A DNA stretch of 64,000 nucleotides from Todiramphus chloris collaris (GCA_025345505.1 JANVCC010009742.1:2936202-3000201), one strand, 5' to 3'. Counted from the stretch's first letter, positions 25,819 through 35,779 are shown. Made by a program: numbers and translations. Notes: generated by a model not told the origin, from the sequence alone.

Positions 25819-26766
25819 TCATCGATTGACGATGGATGCCTTTTTCCGCAGATCATCGAGATATTGCTTGTTGACCGCTTCCGCCGTGGCATCGGGCTTC
25901 TGGTTGGCCGCTGCCGCTTCCTGCGAGAAAACAAGGCGGGCGACGCGGTCATCGGAAAGCTGGCGCGTTGCGCAGACACCGAGGAATTCGACGCCCTTGT
26001 CGGTGTCGAGTGTGGTGGTCGCGTGTCCGGCGGAGGTGGCGGTGACCTGTTTCGACCATTCCGGCGGCAGTTCCTGTTCGACGAAACGGCCGAGATCGCG
26101 GACGGTCACGTCCAGTATGCCCTTTGCCATATCGCGCGTTGAGTCACAGCCATTGAACTTGGCGCGCAGCGCATTGGCCTCGTTGCGGCGCTTGGCGATG
26201 TTGCCGCGATCGGCGGCCGGAACAACGAAAATGACCTGCTGCAATGTGAATTCGGTCGAGACAGGCTTCTTGCCGCCGTCCTTCAGCATGCGCTGCACGG
26301 CATCCTGCTCGGACACGCGGCTGCCGCCCTGCGACCGGTTGCGGGTGCCAAGCGCGCGGCCCCAGCCCATCTGCAGGCGGATATATTCCTTGAAATGGTC
26401 GGCAGTCACACCTGCCTTGTCGAGGACACCGGTGAGCTGGGCGAGGGTCATCTTGTTGTTGGTGGCAAAGCGCTCGAAGGCCTGATTCACTTCGGTATCG
26501 GAAACGACGATGTTCAGCCGCCGCATTTCCTGGCGTTTCAGCATGTCGTCGGTGAGTTCCTCACGCGCCATCTGCGGCAGGTTGCCCTTCTTGTGCTGCA
26601 GCTTCAAGAAGGCTGCGCGCCGGGCAATGTCATAATCGGTAATCGGCATTCCATTGACGATTACCTTGACGTCGCTCGCTTGCGCAGGCAACGAAATGCC
26701 GGCCGCCAGGCCCGAGCCCAAAGCGGTAACAATCGCCGCCGCAAGAATGTGCTTCCTCACCATCAT
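25819..26766 (-). CDS. SurA-like periplasmic chaperone
   Basis: This protein is 315 residues from ATG 26766; other ATGs at 26775 and 26763 are possible. The signal peptide ends near PAQASD. A SurA N-terminal chaperone domain follows (VKVIVNGMPITDYDIARRAAFLKLQ, then EMRRLNIVVSDTEVNQAFERFA). The later region is a divergent parvulin-like segment in which the classic PPIase active-site pattern is not evident. Its place between lptD and pdxA matches surA. The likely role is chaperoning outer-membrane proteins; PPIase activity is doubtful. Confidence 0.85.
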   Translation of the reverse strand: MMVRKHILAAAIVTALGSGLAAGISLPAQASDVKVIVNGMPITDYDIARRAAFLKLQHKKGNLPQMAREELTDDMLKRQEMRRLNIVVSDTEVNQAFERFATNNKMTLAQLTGVLDKAGVTADHFKEYIRLQMGWGRALGTRNRSQGGSRVSEQDAVQRMLKDGGKKPVSTEFTLQQVIFVVPAADRGNIAKRRNEANALRAKFNGCDSTRDMAKGILDVTVRDLGRFVEQELPPEWSKQVTATSAGHATTTLDTDKGVEFLGVCATRQLSDDRVARLVFSQEAAAANQKPDATAEAVNKQYLDDLRKKASIVNR

Positions 26767-26886
26767 GTTCCACATTATCCGATCATTATGGATCTCTTTT
26801 GACCATTTTGACAAAAATGACCGGTAAAATCCATTCCTGTGAGATTCATTTCCGTCTTATTGCCGTTTTACTAAGGCAAAAGCATG

Positions 26887-26908
26887 ACTGGCCGCAAGGG
26901 CGGCCAGT
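26887..26908 (-). terminator. Hairpin downstream of lptD
   Basis: ACTGGCCGC and GCGGCCAGT form a 9-bp perfect stem with a 4-nt loop, 14 nt beyond the lptD stop; a short T-rich stretch follows on the minus strand. It separates lptD from the SurA-like gene. Confidence 0.6.
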
Positions 26909-26921
26909 TGAAAAGAAATAA

Positions 26922-29267
26922 TCAAATGCCGCCAATATCGACAGGCTTGCCGAATTCCCACAGCGTACGGAAGGAGATCTGGAAACCGTATGTTGTTGTC
27001 GTGTCGCCGGCTGTGCCAGTGCCGGTGATGGGCCGTTGCTGCGTATAGTACATCTGGTAGGTGAAGCACTCATCGTCATAGGCAATCGCTGCCGTGCGCT
27101 TCACCAGTGTGTCATGCACGATATCGTAGGTGCCCGAGCCGAGAAGACGCCAGTTCGGTGTCAGCTTGGCCGTGCCGCCAAGGGTGACTTCCTGCCTGTC
27201 CTCGGTGAAGCCATAGGTGGGCTGAGCGCCGATGAATGCGTATTTCCCGAAAACCGAGCCGTATTTGCCGGCGCCCGTCGCCGCAACTTCGGCACGATGA
27301 ACCTCAAATGTGTCTTTGTCGAAGCGGCCGCCCGTCGTCAGCGTATAGGCACCGTAGTTGGCGCCGATCATCGCAACATAGTCGGAACGAGCCGTTTCCA
27401 GTCCCGATTCTGCGCCCGCATTGACAAAATCCTGCGAGGCAAAGGAATTCACGCCGCCAAGCTGGAACGATTGACCGGCAATACCGTTGAGCGACAGGCC
27501 GTTGTTGAACGTGCCGGAATAGCGAATACCCAGATTGGCGCGTGTGCCACCCTCGACCCGGTCGTAACCGGAGAACTTGTCCCGTTCGAACAGGCTCGAG
27601 GCATCGAAGACGAAGCTTTGTGCATCTTCGTTCGGCATCTGGCCGGCATAGGGCTCGTTGTTGCGGACAAAGAGCTGTGCCGTCGGTTCGAGCACGTGGG
27701 TTGAATTGGCTGCTGTGAACAGGATCGGGTATTTAGCTTCGAGCCCGGCGGTTGCCATGCCGCGGAAGGCCTGATCGCGGTTTACGCCAACGGAATTCGA
27801 GTCGACATACATGCCATCGCCGCGCAGCGCGAGAATGGGTGTCAGGACAAGGCCGCTATCGGTAATGAATGTACGCTTCCACTCGACTTCGCCGGTGATA
27901 CGGCCGTCATTGCCCTTGATGCCCGAGAGATAGCCGGAGCGTGTCAGACCTGTCGATGCCGTGCCATCTTCCTTGTCGCGATACAGCGCCTGTACGTTCA
28001 AGTTGAAGTTCAACTCGCCGCCGGCAAGAGGCTGGGTGGGGATATAGGCATAGTCGAGACTTGGCAGGACCCAGGGCTGCTTGTTCTCAGACGAAGCCGA
28101 GTTTGAATCCGAGTAACCTTCCTGAACGTGAAACTTGTAGAGCCGCAGGTCAAAATAGTTCCGGTCATGCAGACCGGTCAGGTAGATCTGGTCGGTCTTG
28201 TTGTAGTCCGCATAGCCTTCGAGGCCATAGCGGTAGGCAAAGGCCTTGTCCGACTGCACCATCGCATCCCAGCCGAGGGTCCAGCGCGGGTTGATGTGAA
28301 TCGCACCCTTCGAACCGATCATTCCGCGGCCGGTATTATCGTGGTCTTCCTGATCGTTGGTCGCGTCGAACTCGCCGGGCTTCTGCTGGCTGATGCCCGC
28401 GACACGGATGCTGTACTCGCCGTTTTCCAGGCGATGGCGCCATTCCGCGTCGGCCAGGAAACCCTGCTTCGTATAGCCGGTGCCGGTCAGCGTCAGGTCA
28501 TAATTGGGGGCGAGCGCCCAGAAGTAGGGAACGCTGACGCCATAGCCGAGATTCGTCTCGTATCTGTAACTCGGCATCAGGAAGCCACTTTTGCGCTTCA
28601 CGGTCGGATCGGCGATTTCAAACGCCGGCAGGAAGGCCAGGGGCATGCCGAACAGCTCGAAGCGTCCGCGCTCGAACCGGATGGTCTTGTTCTTGCCGTT
28701 CCAGACGATCTTCTGGGCGCGCACCTGCCAGAGCGGAGCCTTGCCCGGCTTGTCGCGGCAGGGCTCGCAGGCGGTATAAATACCGTTGTTGAACTTGGTG
28801 ATTTCACCGCCGATGCGTTCGGCGCTTTCCGCCGCGAAGCGTGTGTTATCCGCAGCCTCGACGCGCAGCGTGTTGACGAAACCTTCCTTGAAATCATCGG
28901 TGACATCGAGATTTTCCGCATAGATGCGGTTGCCGTCCTTTTCGACGATCTCGACCTTGCCGACGGCCTTCAGGCGGCCGGTCTTCTGATCATAGGTGAC
29001 CTGACGGGCAACGAGGCGGTTGCCGTCATATTCGATCTTCACGCCGCCGACGGCTGAAATCGTCTTGGCGTTGATATCATAGACGAGTTCATCCGATTCC
29101 AGCAGCATCTGCGCATTCGGATTCGTCTTGAAATTACCTGCGAGGGCATCATTTGTCTGGGCCAAGGCCGGGAACGAAATCCCGCCTGCAAGGCATAGCA
29201 CGGCCGTCCCGCACATAAGCCGTGCGAGCCACGTCGGCAACACCGAGCGCGTTACATTCAATCCCAC
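26922..29267 (-). CDS. lptD: LPS-assembly protein LptD
   Basis: This outer-membrane beta-barrel inserts LPS at the cell surface. GTG 29267 is preferred because AAGGAGG lies 9 nt upstream; ATG 29276 abuts the same Shine-Dalgarno. The product has 781 residues. A signal peptide ends near FPALAQ, an OstA/LptA-like periplasmic domain follows at about 30-190 (ELVYDINAKTISAVGGVKIEY), and then the LptD barrel ends in alternating aromatic strands. It overlaps or abuts the lptG stop, so the lptF-lptG-lptD genes form one operon. Confidence 0.95.
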   Translation of the reverse strand: MGLNVTRSVLPTWLARLMCGTAVLCLAGGISFPALAQTNDALAGNFKTNPNAQMLLESDELVYDINAKTISAVGGVKIEYDGNRLVARQVTYDQKTGRLKAVGKVEIVEKDGNRIYAENLDVTDDFKEGFVNTLRVEAADNTRFAAESAERIGGEITKFNNGIYTACEPCRDKPGKAPLWQVRAQKIVWNGKNKTIRFERGRFELFGMPLAFLPAFEIADPTVKRKSGFLMPSYRYETNLGYGVSVPYFWALAPNYDLTLTGTGYTKQGFLADAEWRHRLENGEYSIRVAGISQQKPGEFDATNDQEDHDNTGRGMIGSKGAIHINPRWTLGWDAMVQSDKAFAYRYGLEGYADYNKTDQIYLTGLHDRNYFDLRLYKFHVQEGYSDSNSASSENKQPWVLPSLDYAYIPTQPLAGGELNFNLNVQALYRDKEDGTASTGLTRSGYLSGIKGNDGRITGEVEWKRTFITDSGLVLTPILALRGDGMYVDSNSVGVNRDQAFRGMATAGLEAKYPILFTAANSTHVLEPTAQLFVRNNEPYAGQMPNEDAQSFVFDASSLFERDKFSGYDRVEGGTRANLGIRYSGTFNNGLSLNGIAGQSFQLGGVNSFASQDFVNAGAESGLETARSDYVAMIGANYGAYTLTTGGRFDKDTFEVHRAEVAATGAGKYGSVFGKYAFIGAQPTYGFTEDRQEVTLGGTAKLTPNWRLLGSGTYDIVHDTLVKRTAAIAYDDECFTYQMYYTQQRPITGTGTAGDTTTTYGFQISFRTLWEFGKPVDIGGI

Positions 29268-29268
29268 T

Positions 29269-30357
29269 CTAACCATCCTCCTTGTGCAGCAGAAAGGAGA
29301 CCCCAAAAAAAGTTGCGATCAGGACCGGAGTCCAAGCGGCAACGAAAGGCGGAACGAATCCCGCATTTCCGAAAGCCTTGACCACAACTGTGACGACATA
29401 AAGCACGAAGCCCGCGAGGACGCCACCCAGAATCATCGTTCCAGATTGGCCAAAGCGAACAAATTTCAGCGAAACCGTCGCGGCGATTAGGGTCATCGCC
29501 ATTAAAAGGGCAGGCAAAGCCAGCAAAGACTGGAAATGCATGTCAAAAGCATTGGCTGGATAGCCAAAAGAGCGAGCTGCGGCAATTTTGTTACGCAGCT
29601 CAAAAAAAGGAATTGTCTCTGGCCGGGCCAGACTTTCTTCAACGAATTCAGGCCGAAGATGCGTTGCGATGCGGACGTCGCCCGGTGAAACAGGTGTCTC
29701 GCCCAGCACGAATTTCGTCACGTCCGTCAACTGCCAGTAGCCATCTTCCAGGTCAGCGGTTTTGGCGTCGAGACGCTCGATAATGTCCTTGTTCTTGTCC
29801 AGCCGGATGAAGGAAGCATCGACCAAACGCAACCCGCGGTTGACGATATTCTTGGCACCGATGATGGTCTCGCCTTCATCGGTTTTCTGGCGCAGCCACG
29901 GCACACGATCATCGGTTGTATCGTTGGTTTTTCCGCTGCGCCAGGCCGCCTGAACGGCCTCGCTTTTCTCAAAGCCATAGGCGGCGAGGGGATTGACGAT
30001 CAGGACGGCGAGAAGGCCGAACAAAAACGCACCGGTGCAGGCGGGCAGGAGAAACTGCCAGGCCGAGACACCGACGGAGCGTGCCACGACAAGCTCGTAC
30101 TTCCGGTTCAGCGAGATCAGCGTGGTCATCGCCGAAAACAGCGCGATGAACGGAAACACCTGCTGCATGATGTAGGGAATGCGCATCACGGACAGGCCGA
30201 ATGCCTGCATGGAGGAATATTCCGGCAGGGCGGCCAGCTTGCTCGACAGCTCGGTGAAATCGAGGATAAGGGCGAGCGCAAAACTTCCCATGAGGAAATA
30301 GCAGGTGATCGTCACGTAGCGGAGAAAGAAGTAACGTCCGAGTGTCCAGCCTATCAT
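29269..30357 (-). CDS. lptG: LPS export ABC transporter permease LptG
   Basis: This 362-residue YjgP/YjgQ-family permease has six membrane spans, three at each end flanking a periplasmic beta domain at about residues 120-270. With LptF and LptB it extracts LPS from the inner membrane. Its ATG overlaps the lptF stop by 4 nt. Start MIGWTLGRYFFLRYV is typical. Which of the paired permeases is F and which G rests on order and length. Confidence 0.93.
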   Translation of the reverse strand: MIGWTLGRYFFLRYVTITCYFLMGSFALALILDFTELSSKLAALPEYSSMQAFGLSVMRIPYIMQQVFPFIALFSAMTTLISLNRKYELVVARSVGVSAWQFLLPACTGAFLFGLLAVLIVNPLAAYGFEKSEAVQAAWRSGKTNDTTDDRVPWLRQKTDEGETIIGAKNIVNRGLRLVDASFIRLDKNKDIIERLDAKTADLEDGYWQLTDVTKFVLGETPVSPGDVRIATHLRPEFVEESLARPETIPFFELRNKIAAARSFGYPANAFDMHFQSLLALPALLMAMTLIAATVSLKFVRFGQSGTMILGGVLAGFVLYVVTVVVKAFGNAGFVPPFVAAWTPVLIATFFGVSFLLHKEDG

Positions 30358-31565
30358 TCGTCACGCGCTCCACGTCCGGAGCGGGGATTTAGCAGCTTTG
30401 TCCTGACACCTGCAAGGGCCGCCTGTGGTGACGAAAACCCGTTCTTGAAGAAGTCGGCCAGCTTTGCCGGCATGCCGATCTGACGATTCGTCGCCAATGC
30501 ATAGATGGCCGACAGGGTAACAAGGATCGGGAAAACAAAGAGGAAGGGAATGACGTTTTCATTCTTTTCCGAGGCCTGCCCGCTGGAATAGCTGATCCAG
30601 AAGACGATCAGGCTCAACGTGATCGCCGTGAAGGAGGCGGAAATGCGCGCCTCGCGGTGCGAACGCGAATCCGCGGCGGCGGCGAGCGAAATGAAGGCGA
30701 AAACGATGGGATACATCCAGTCGGTCAACCGTTTGGCCAGCTCCGAGGTGTAGCGCAGCGGTTTCTGTTGATAGACCGTATCGTTCGGGTCCGGGTTCAT
30801 CAGATAGTTCAGCGGACGATCCTTCGGGAAGATGGTGACGTCCTTATCGTCCGATGGTAAAAATTCAGCAAGATCAAGAGCATAGGTGTTGAACTTGATG
30901 ATCGACACATCGCCGGTCTTCACGTCGCGGCGGTCGATTTCGCCGTCCTTCATGACCAAAAGGCTCTGGTTGCCCTTGTCGACGACGAGGCCGTCCTTCG
31001 AATAGTAGAGGAGGTCGGTCACCGGATCGCGCGAATCGGACACGAACAGCCCCTTGATGGCGCCGTTGGCATCGCGGCTTTCAATCTGCAGATAGAGATC
31101 CTTGTCCAGCCGCTGGAACGAGCCCTGCTGCACGACGAGATTGATCACGTCGGAGCGGGCGTCGGCCAGCATCTGCCGCATGCTCATCTGCGAATACGGG
31201 GCGATGAAATTGGCGATGACGAATGAAAGACCGGCAACGAGGACGGCAAAAAGCAGGACGGGCCGGATGACCGTGGAGCGCGGCGCGCCCGAGGCATTGA
31301 TGACGACGAGTTCCGAATCCTGGTTCATCGTCGACAGCGTCTGCGTCACGGCAATGACCAGCGCGAACGGCATGACGACGGGAAAAGCGGCGGGAAGCAG
31401 GTTGGAGCTGAACTTCAGGATGTAGAAGAAGCTCTGGCCGCTGGTGGTCAGGAAGTTGATGCGGCCGAGGACCTGGACGATCCACGTAATGCCGACTGCT
31501 GACAGGAGGACTGCCAGAAACATGACGACGATGCGTCGCAAGATGTAATACTCAATCAGGCGCAT
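30354..31565 (-). CDS. lptF: LPS export ABC transporter permease LptF
   Basis: This 403-residue YjgP/YjgQ permease starts MRLIEYYILRRIV, has three N-terminal and three C-terminal spans and a central periplasmic domain (residues about 130-270). It is the first gene of the minus-strand operon lptF-lptG-lptD-(surA-like)-pdxA-rsmA and shares a 270-nt divergent promoter region with pepA. Confidence 0.93.
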   Translation of the reverse strand: MRLIEYYILRRIVVMFLAVLLSAVGITWIVQVLGRINFLTTSGQSFFYILKFSSNLLPAAFPVVMPFALVIAVTQTLSTMNQDSELVVINASGAPRSTVIRPVLLFAVLVAGLSFVIANFIAPYSQMSMRQMLADARSDVINLVVQQGSFQRLDKDLYLQIESRDANGAIKGLFVSDSRDPVTDLLYYSKDGLVVDKGNQSLLVMKDGEIDRRDVKTGDVSIIKFNTYALDLAEFLPSDDKDVTIFPKDRPLNYLMNPDPNDTVYQQKPLRYTSELAKRLTDWMYPIVFAFISLAAAADSRSHREARISASFTAITLSLIVFWISYSSGQASEKNENVIPFLFVFPILVTLSAIYALATNRQIGMPAKLADFFKNGFSSPQAALAGVRTKLLNPRSGRGARDE

Positions 31566-31834
31566 GTCATGTTTCGCAAAAGAGTTCCGCCACCTTGTTT
31601 GTCGACTTGCCGCTCACGGATGAACGACCATTTCATGTATGCCATGCAATCCATGGCATTATTTTGCCGCACTATGGGACGAACCCGTTATATGTTCAAT
31701 CTAGTCAGGCTTGGCTAAAAATAGGCGAAGAAAGCTGGTTAACAAGGTGTTAGCGCCCGATACCTATCGTTACCCACTTCATTCATCAACTTTGATGAAT
31801 TAGGAAGTCACAATTTGTTCAATCTGGAGATATC

Positions 31835-33331
31835 ATGTCCAAACGACCATCCATCAGTTTTGCAAAGTTTGCTGCCGTCGAAAACGGAACCGCAATTTTG
31901 CTTCTGGCAGCCGAAGGCAAGGCCGCGCAGGAAGCCGAATCTGTCGTCGGGCAGGCGTTGCTGTCGCGTATCATCGATGTCTCGGATTTCAAGGGAAAAC
32001 TTGCGGCGAGCCTGAGCACGCTTGCGCCTGGCGGCACCGAGCTTGACCGCCTGGTCCTGGTCGGCGCCGGCGATCCGGCCAAGCTGAAAGCCGATGACTG
32101 GCTGAAACTGGGCGGTTCGGCCTTCTCGAAGATCGGCAAGGCCAAGCATGTTTCCGTGGTTCTGGCGTTGCCGGATACGGACGTGTCGGGTGAAAATGCC
32201 GCGGATTTCGCGCTGGGCATCCTGCTGCGCGCCTATACGTTCGACAAGTACAAGACGAAGAAGGGCAGGAATGACGAGAGCCGGGACGACAAGTCCTCGG
32301 CCAAGATCACCCTTCTCGTGGCCGATCCGCAGGCGGCAAAGAAGGCCTTTGCCAATGCCGAAGCCGTGGCGGAAGGCGTTATCCTGGCGCGCGATCTCGT
32401 CAATGAACCCGCCAATATTCTCGGACCGGTAGAATTTGCCGAACGTATCGAGGAACTGAAGAAGCTCGATGTGAAGGTCGAGATTCTCGACCCCAAGGAT
32501 ATGAAGAAGCTGGGCATGGGCTCGCTGCTCGGTGTCGCCCAAGGGTCGGTGCGCCCGGCACGGCTTGCGATCATGGAATGGCAGGGCGGTAAGGGCAAGG
32601 AAGCGCCCATCGCCTTCGTCGGCAAGGGTGTGGTGTTCGATTCCGGCGGTGTCTCGATCAAACCGGCCGCCGGCATGGACGAGATGAAGGGCGACATGGG
32701 CGGCGCGGCCGCCGTCACCGGCCTCCTGCATACGCTGGCAAGCCGCAAGGCCAAGGTCAATGTGGTCGGCATCGTCGGCCTCGTTGAAAACATGGTCGAC
32801 GGCAATGCCCAGCGTCCCGGCGACATCGTAACCTCCATGTCGGGCCAGACCATCGAGGTGCTCAACACCGACGCGGAAGGCCGGCTGGTGCTGGCGGATG
32901 CGCTTTACTATTGCAACGAGCGTTTCCAGCCGAAATTCATGGTTAACCTCGCCACGCTGACCGGTGCGATCATGGTTGCGCTCGGCCAGTCGCATGCGGG
33001 GCTGTTCTCTAATGACGACACGCTGGCGGCGCAGCTGTTCGATGCGGGGCAGTCGACCGGCGAGAAAGTGTGGCGCATGCCGCTCGGCGCGGAATATGAC
33101 AAGCTGATCGATACCAAGAATGCCGACATGAAGAACATCGGCACCCGCTTTGGCGGCGCCATCATCGCAGCGCAGTTTCTGAAGCGGTTTGTCGGGGATA
33201 CGGCCTGGGCGCATCTGGATATCGCCGGTACCGCCATGGGCACACCGGCCAGCGAGTACAACCAGTCCTGGGCGTCCGGTTTCGGCGTCCGCCTGCTTGA
33301 CCGGCTGGTCCAGGACAATTTCGAAGGCTGA
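31835..33331 (+). CDS. pepA: Leucyl aminopeptidase
   Basis: This 498-residue two-metal M17 peptidase removes N-terminal residues from peptides. The metal-binding lysine/aspartate segment [21 protein letters not shown] and the family signature NTDAEGRL (about residues 346-353) are present, as is the C-terminal [10 protein letters not shown]. It is divergent from lptF. A palindromic element starts 8 nt after its stop. Confidence 0.97.
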   Translation: MSKRPSISFAKFAAVENGTAILLLAAEGKAAQEAESVVGQALLSRIIDVSDFKGKLAASLSTLAPGGTELDRLVLVGAGDPAKLKADDWLKLGGSAFSKIGKAKHVSVVLALPDTDVSGENAADFALGILLRAYTFDKYKTKKGRNDESRDDKSSAKITLLVADPQAAKKAFANAEAVAEGVILARDLVNEPANILGPVEFAERIEELKKLDVKVEILDPKDMKKLGMGSLLGVAQGSVRPARLAIMEWQGGKGKEAPIAFVGKGVVFDSGGVSIKPAAGMDEMKGDMGGAAAVTGLLHTLASRKAKVNVVGIVGLVENMVDGNAQRPGDIVTSMSGQTIEVLNTDAEGRLVLADALYYCNERFQPKFMVNLATLTGAIMVALGQSHAGLFSNDDTLAAQLFDAGQSTGEKVWRMPLGAEYDKLIDTKNADMKNIGTRFGGAIIAAQFLKRFVGDTAWAHLDIAGTAMGTPASEYNQSWASGFGVRLLDRLVQDNFEG

Positions 33332-33338
33332 CGAAACT

Positions 33339-33469
33339 GTGGTGCGTGGTTCGACAAGCTCACCATGAGGGGTGTGGTTTGGTTGCAAAGCCAATCGCGA
33401 ACGTCGCGGAGTAAGGCTCCCTGCAATCCACTCCGTCCCTCATGGTGAGCTTGTCGAACCACGCACCAC
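33339..33469. repeat. Palindromic element copy C (flipped centre)
   Basis: The arms 33339-33371 and 33437-33469 are perfect 33-bp inverted repeats. The 65-base centre carries the family core in reverse complement (CCCTGCAATCC at 33419-33429), so this copy is in the opposite orientation to B, E and F. It lies only 7 nt after the pepA stop, before holC. Confidence 0.95.
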
Positions 33470-33549
33470 GCACCACCCAATCTTTGACGAATCGGTCCAG
33501 GACTGCTTCAACGAAGTGACACTGGCGCGTTTTTGAGCCAAGAGAGACA

Positions 33550-33999
33550 ATGACCGAAATCCTCTTCTACCACCTGACTGAATCGACACTGGAAAACGCG
33601 CTTCCGGGTCTGGTCGAGCGCTCGCTGAGCCGCCAGTGGAAGGTGGTCATCCAGACCGGATCGCAGGAGCGGCGCGACAGTCTCGACAATCATCTGTGGA
33701 CCTGGTCGGATGCGTCGTTTCTGGCCCATGCCACGGATCAGGAGCCGCACCCGGAGGAGCAGCCGGTGATACTGACCACGGGCGAGGGCAATCCGAACGG
33801 GGCCACGGTACGCTTTCTGGTGGATGGCGCGGTTCCGGCACATGTCGAAGCCTATGAACGGCTGGTGCTGATGTTCGACGGGCATGACCAGATGCAGCTC
33901 GAACAGGCGCGAGAGCAGTGGAAGCAGTTGAAGGCCGGGGGGCACACGCTGACTTATTGGCAGCAGAATGCCGAGGGCCGCTGGGAAAAGAAGGCCTGA
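33550..33999 (+). CDS. holC: DNA polymerase III chi subunit
   Basis: This 149-residue protein starts MTEILFYHLTESTLENALPGLVERSL and has the HolC fold elements NHLWTWSDASFLAHA and PVILTTGEGNPNGA. Chi links the clamp loader to single-strand binding protein. It follows pepA, its usual neighbour in proteobacteria, and is 3 nt from the next gene. Confidence 0.92.
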   Translation: MTEILFYHLTESTLENALPGLVERSLSRQWKVVIQTGSQERRDSLDNHLWTWSDASFLAHATDQEPHPEEQPVILTTGEGNPNGATVRFLVDGAVPAHVEAYERLVLMFDGHDQMQLEQAREQWKQLKAGGHTLTYWQQNAEGRWEKKA

Positions 34000-34002
34000 G
34001 AG

Positions 34003-34593
34003 ATGCGCAAGCTGCTGCTGTTGCTCCTGCTCGCCGGCGTGGCGCTTGGAATTGGCTATCCCTGGTACGCCTATAATTTTTCAGGCAGCGAGCTGGGGTC
34101 GTGGCGGGTGTTTGACCGGCCCGGCCCGTACAAGCCCGTGACGGTTTCGTTGAAGGCCAGTGACGGCCCGGTGCGGATCTTTGCCGACATGCAGCCGCTG
34201 CGCAGTTTCATTCCGGCCGAAGGGCGCACCGCGCTGACCTCGGTCGTATCGCGGGACGGCCGGGATGTGCTGGTCAAGACGCTTTCCTATGTCAATGCGC
34301 AGGCCGCCAACCGGGGATCGCCGCAGGGGCCGCGCTTCTATCGCGACCGGATCGGCGATATCGATCCCGTGGTACCGGGCGATTATATCATCAGAATCGG
34401 ACCCGGCGATGCCGATGGCCTCGACGTGGCGCAGGTGGATATCGTCCTGCGCAAAGGGGCGGTCAGCATCGACAAGCGCTTCGTTCCGGCTGGCCTGACC
34501 ATGATCGCCGTCGGTATTTTCGGCTTGATCCGCCTGGGACGCCGCAAGGCCAACCCCAACAGCACGCCGCCAACGCCCAAATGGGGACGCTGA
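34003..34593 (+). CDS. Small membrane-anchored protein of unknown function
   Basis: This 196-residue protein has a hydrophobic segment at residues 3-22 (LLLLLLLAGVALGIGYPWY) and a second near 165-182 (LTMIAVGIFGLIRLG). The periplasmic-looking middle contains short beta-like strands. No domain is recognised. It is packed between holC (3 nt) and the GNAT gene (13-nt overlap), so it belongs to that operon. The paired-anchor layout suggests an envelope protein with a lumenal domain. Confidence 0.65.
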   Translation: MRKLLLLLLLAGVALGIGYPWYAYNFSGSELGSWRVFDRPGPYKPVTVSLKASDGPVRIFADMQPLRSFIPAEGRTALTSVVSRDGRDVLVKTLSYVNAQAANRGSPQGPRFYRDRIGDIDPVVPGDYIIRIGPGDADGLDVAQVDIVLRKGAVSIDKRFVPAGLTMIAVGIFGLIRLGRRKANPNSTPPTPKWGR

Positions 34594-35141
34594 TCGTGTC
34601 GCCGGGCACTGCCTGCCCGACACTGCTGACGCCGCGCTTGCGCCTGCGTCCGTTCGAAAGCCGCGATGAAGCCGGGCTGCACGCCTGCCTCGCGAACGAA
34701 ACGCTGACGCGGTATTGGGGCTTTACCGCCTGCACGACCATGGAAGAAACGCGGCGTTGCCTGCGCATCCTGGCAAAGACCACGTCGCCCTATGATTCGA
34801 TGGCCTGGGCTGTGGCCGACAGGACCACGGACGAGTGCATCGGCATGGTGAACTACCATCACCGCGAGGTCAGCAATCACCGGCTTGAAATCGGCTACAT
34901 CCTGCGCCGCGAGTGGCACGGGCAGGGGCTGATGAGCGAGGCGGTCAAGACGCTGATGGATTACTGTGTGGCCCATCTGAAGGCGCATCGCATCACGGCG
35001 ATCATCCATCCCGACAACACCGCTTCAATCCGGCTGGCCCTGCGGCTGGGTTTTCGCTGCGAGGGCGGGCCGATGCGCGATTATTGGCGCGTTGGCAGAG
35101 GCTATATGAGCCCGATGCTCTACAGCTTCATTGCCAGCTGA
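34581..35141 (+). CDS. GNAT family acetyltransferase (RimJ/RimL type)
   Basis: This 186-residue protein has the RimJ/RimL-type N-terminal PTLLTPRLRLRPFESRDE, the acetyl-CoA loop RREWHGQGLMSEAV near residue 112 and HPDNTASIRLALRLGFRCEG near the end. It transfers acetyl groups to an amine; the substrate is unknown. ATG 34581 overlaps the previous gene; a GTG at 34596 is a possible alternative start. It converges with, and overlaps by 22 nt, the regulator at 35120. Confidence 0.85.
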   Translation: MGTLIVSPGTACPTLLTPRLRLRPFESRDEAGLHACLANETLTRYWGFTACTTMEETRRCLRILAKTTSPYDSMAWAVADRTTDECIGMVNYHHREVSNHRLEIGYILRREWHGQGLMSEAVKTLMDYCVAHLKAHRITAIIHPDNTASIRLALRLGFRCEGGPMRDYWRVGRGYMSPMLYSFIAS

Positions 35142-35779
35142 GGGCTGTCCCCCGGCCTTTCCGTGATCCGGTAAGCGCAGCGCCGGGCGCCCTTCAATAT
35201 ATGCTCGAAGCGCCTGATCTCGACATCGGGACCGAGCGCCGCCTGAAACACGTCGAGCTCCGACCGGCACAGTTTCTGGCATGCCCTGGCGGCCACGCAG
35301 ATCGGGCAGTGGTTTTCCACCAGAACCAGCGCACCCGCCGCATCGCGGGTTGTTTCTGCCATATACCCTTCGGCGGAGCGTATGTCCGCCAGATGCTGCA
35401 CCCGTTGCTCGAGGGAGCCCGCGTCGGCGAGTTCCCTGCGATAGTGGTCGAGCGTGGTGGCCTCGCGGTGCGCGATCAGCTTGTCAAGCCCCGCATCGCC
35501 GAACACGGCTGATATGGACGCCAGGATATCGGCTGTCAGCGCCGCGTGATTGTCGGGAAACTGCCCGTTGCCACTGTCGGTCAGGTGCCAGAAGCGTTTC
35601 GGGCGGCCGACGGTCTCGCGGCTGTCTTCAAAGGCGACGAGGCCATCCTCATGCAGCCGCCCAAGCATCTGCCGCACCGCAACGGAGGTAATGCCGAGAC
35701 GATCCGCCAGGGACGCGGCGGTCTGCGCGCCGGCGACTTTCAGGGAATAGAGCATGCGATTTGTCGTTCGATCCTGCAT
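35120..35779 (-). CDS. Winged-helix regulator with SufR-like cysteine cluster
   Basis: This 219-residue protein has an N-terminal winged helix-turn-helix (QTAASLADRLGITSVAVRQML, then GRPKRFWHLTD). Its C-terminal half bears Cys158, 161, 167, 171 and 201, with ENHCPICVAARACQKLC and GARRCAYRI. This spacing recalls SufR/DeoR-like regulators proposed to hold an Fe-S cluster. It is divergent from the MFS transporter at 35874, with palindromes between them. It probably represses that transporter in response to redox, iron or a ligand. Confidence 0.8.
   Translation of the reverse strand: MQDRTTNRMLYSLKVAGAQTAASLADRLGITSVAVRQMLGRLHEDGLVAFEDSRETVGRPKRFWHLTDSGNGQFPDNHAALTADILASISAVFGDAGLDKLIAHREATTLDHYRRELADAGSLEQRVQHLADIRSAEGYMAETTRDAAGALVLVENHCPICVAARACQKLCRSELDVFQAALGPDVEIRRFEHILKGARRCAYRITERPGDSPQLAMKL

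Noticed and set aside
31808-33394. 528-codon minus-strand frame over pepA
   Set aside because: It is antisense to intact PepA and extends into palindromic element C.
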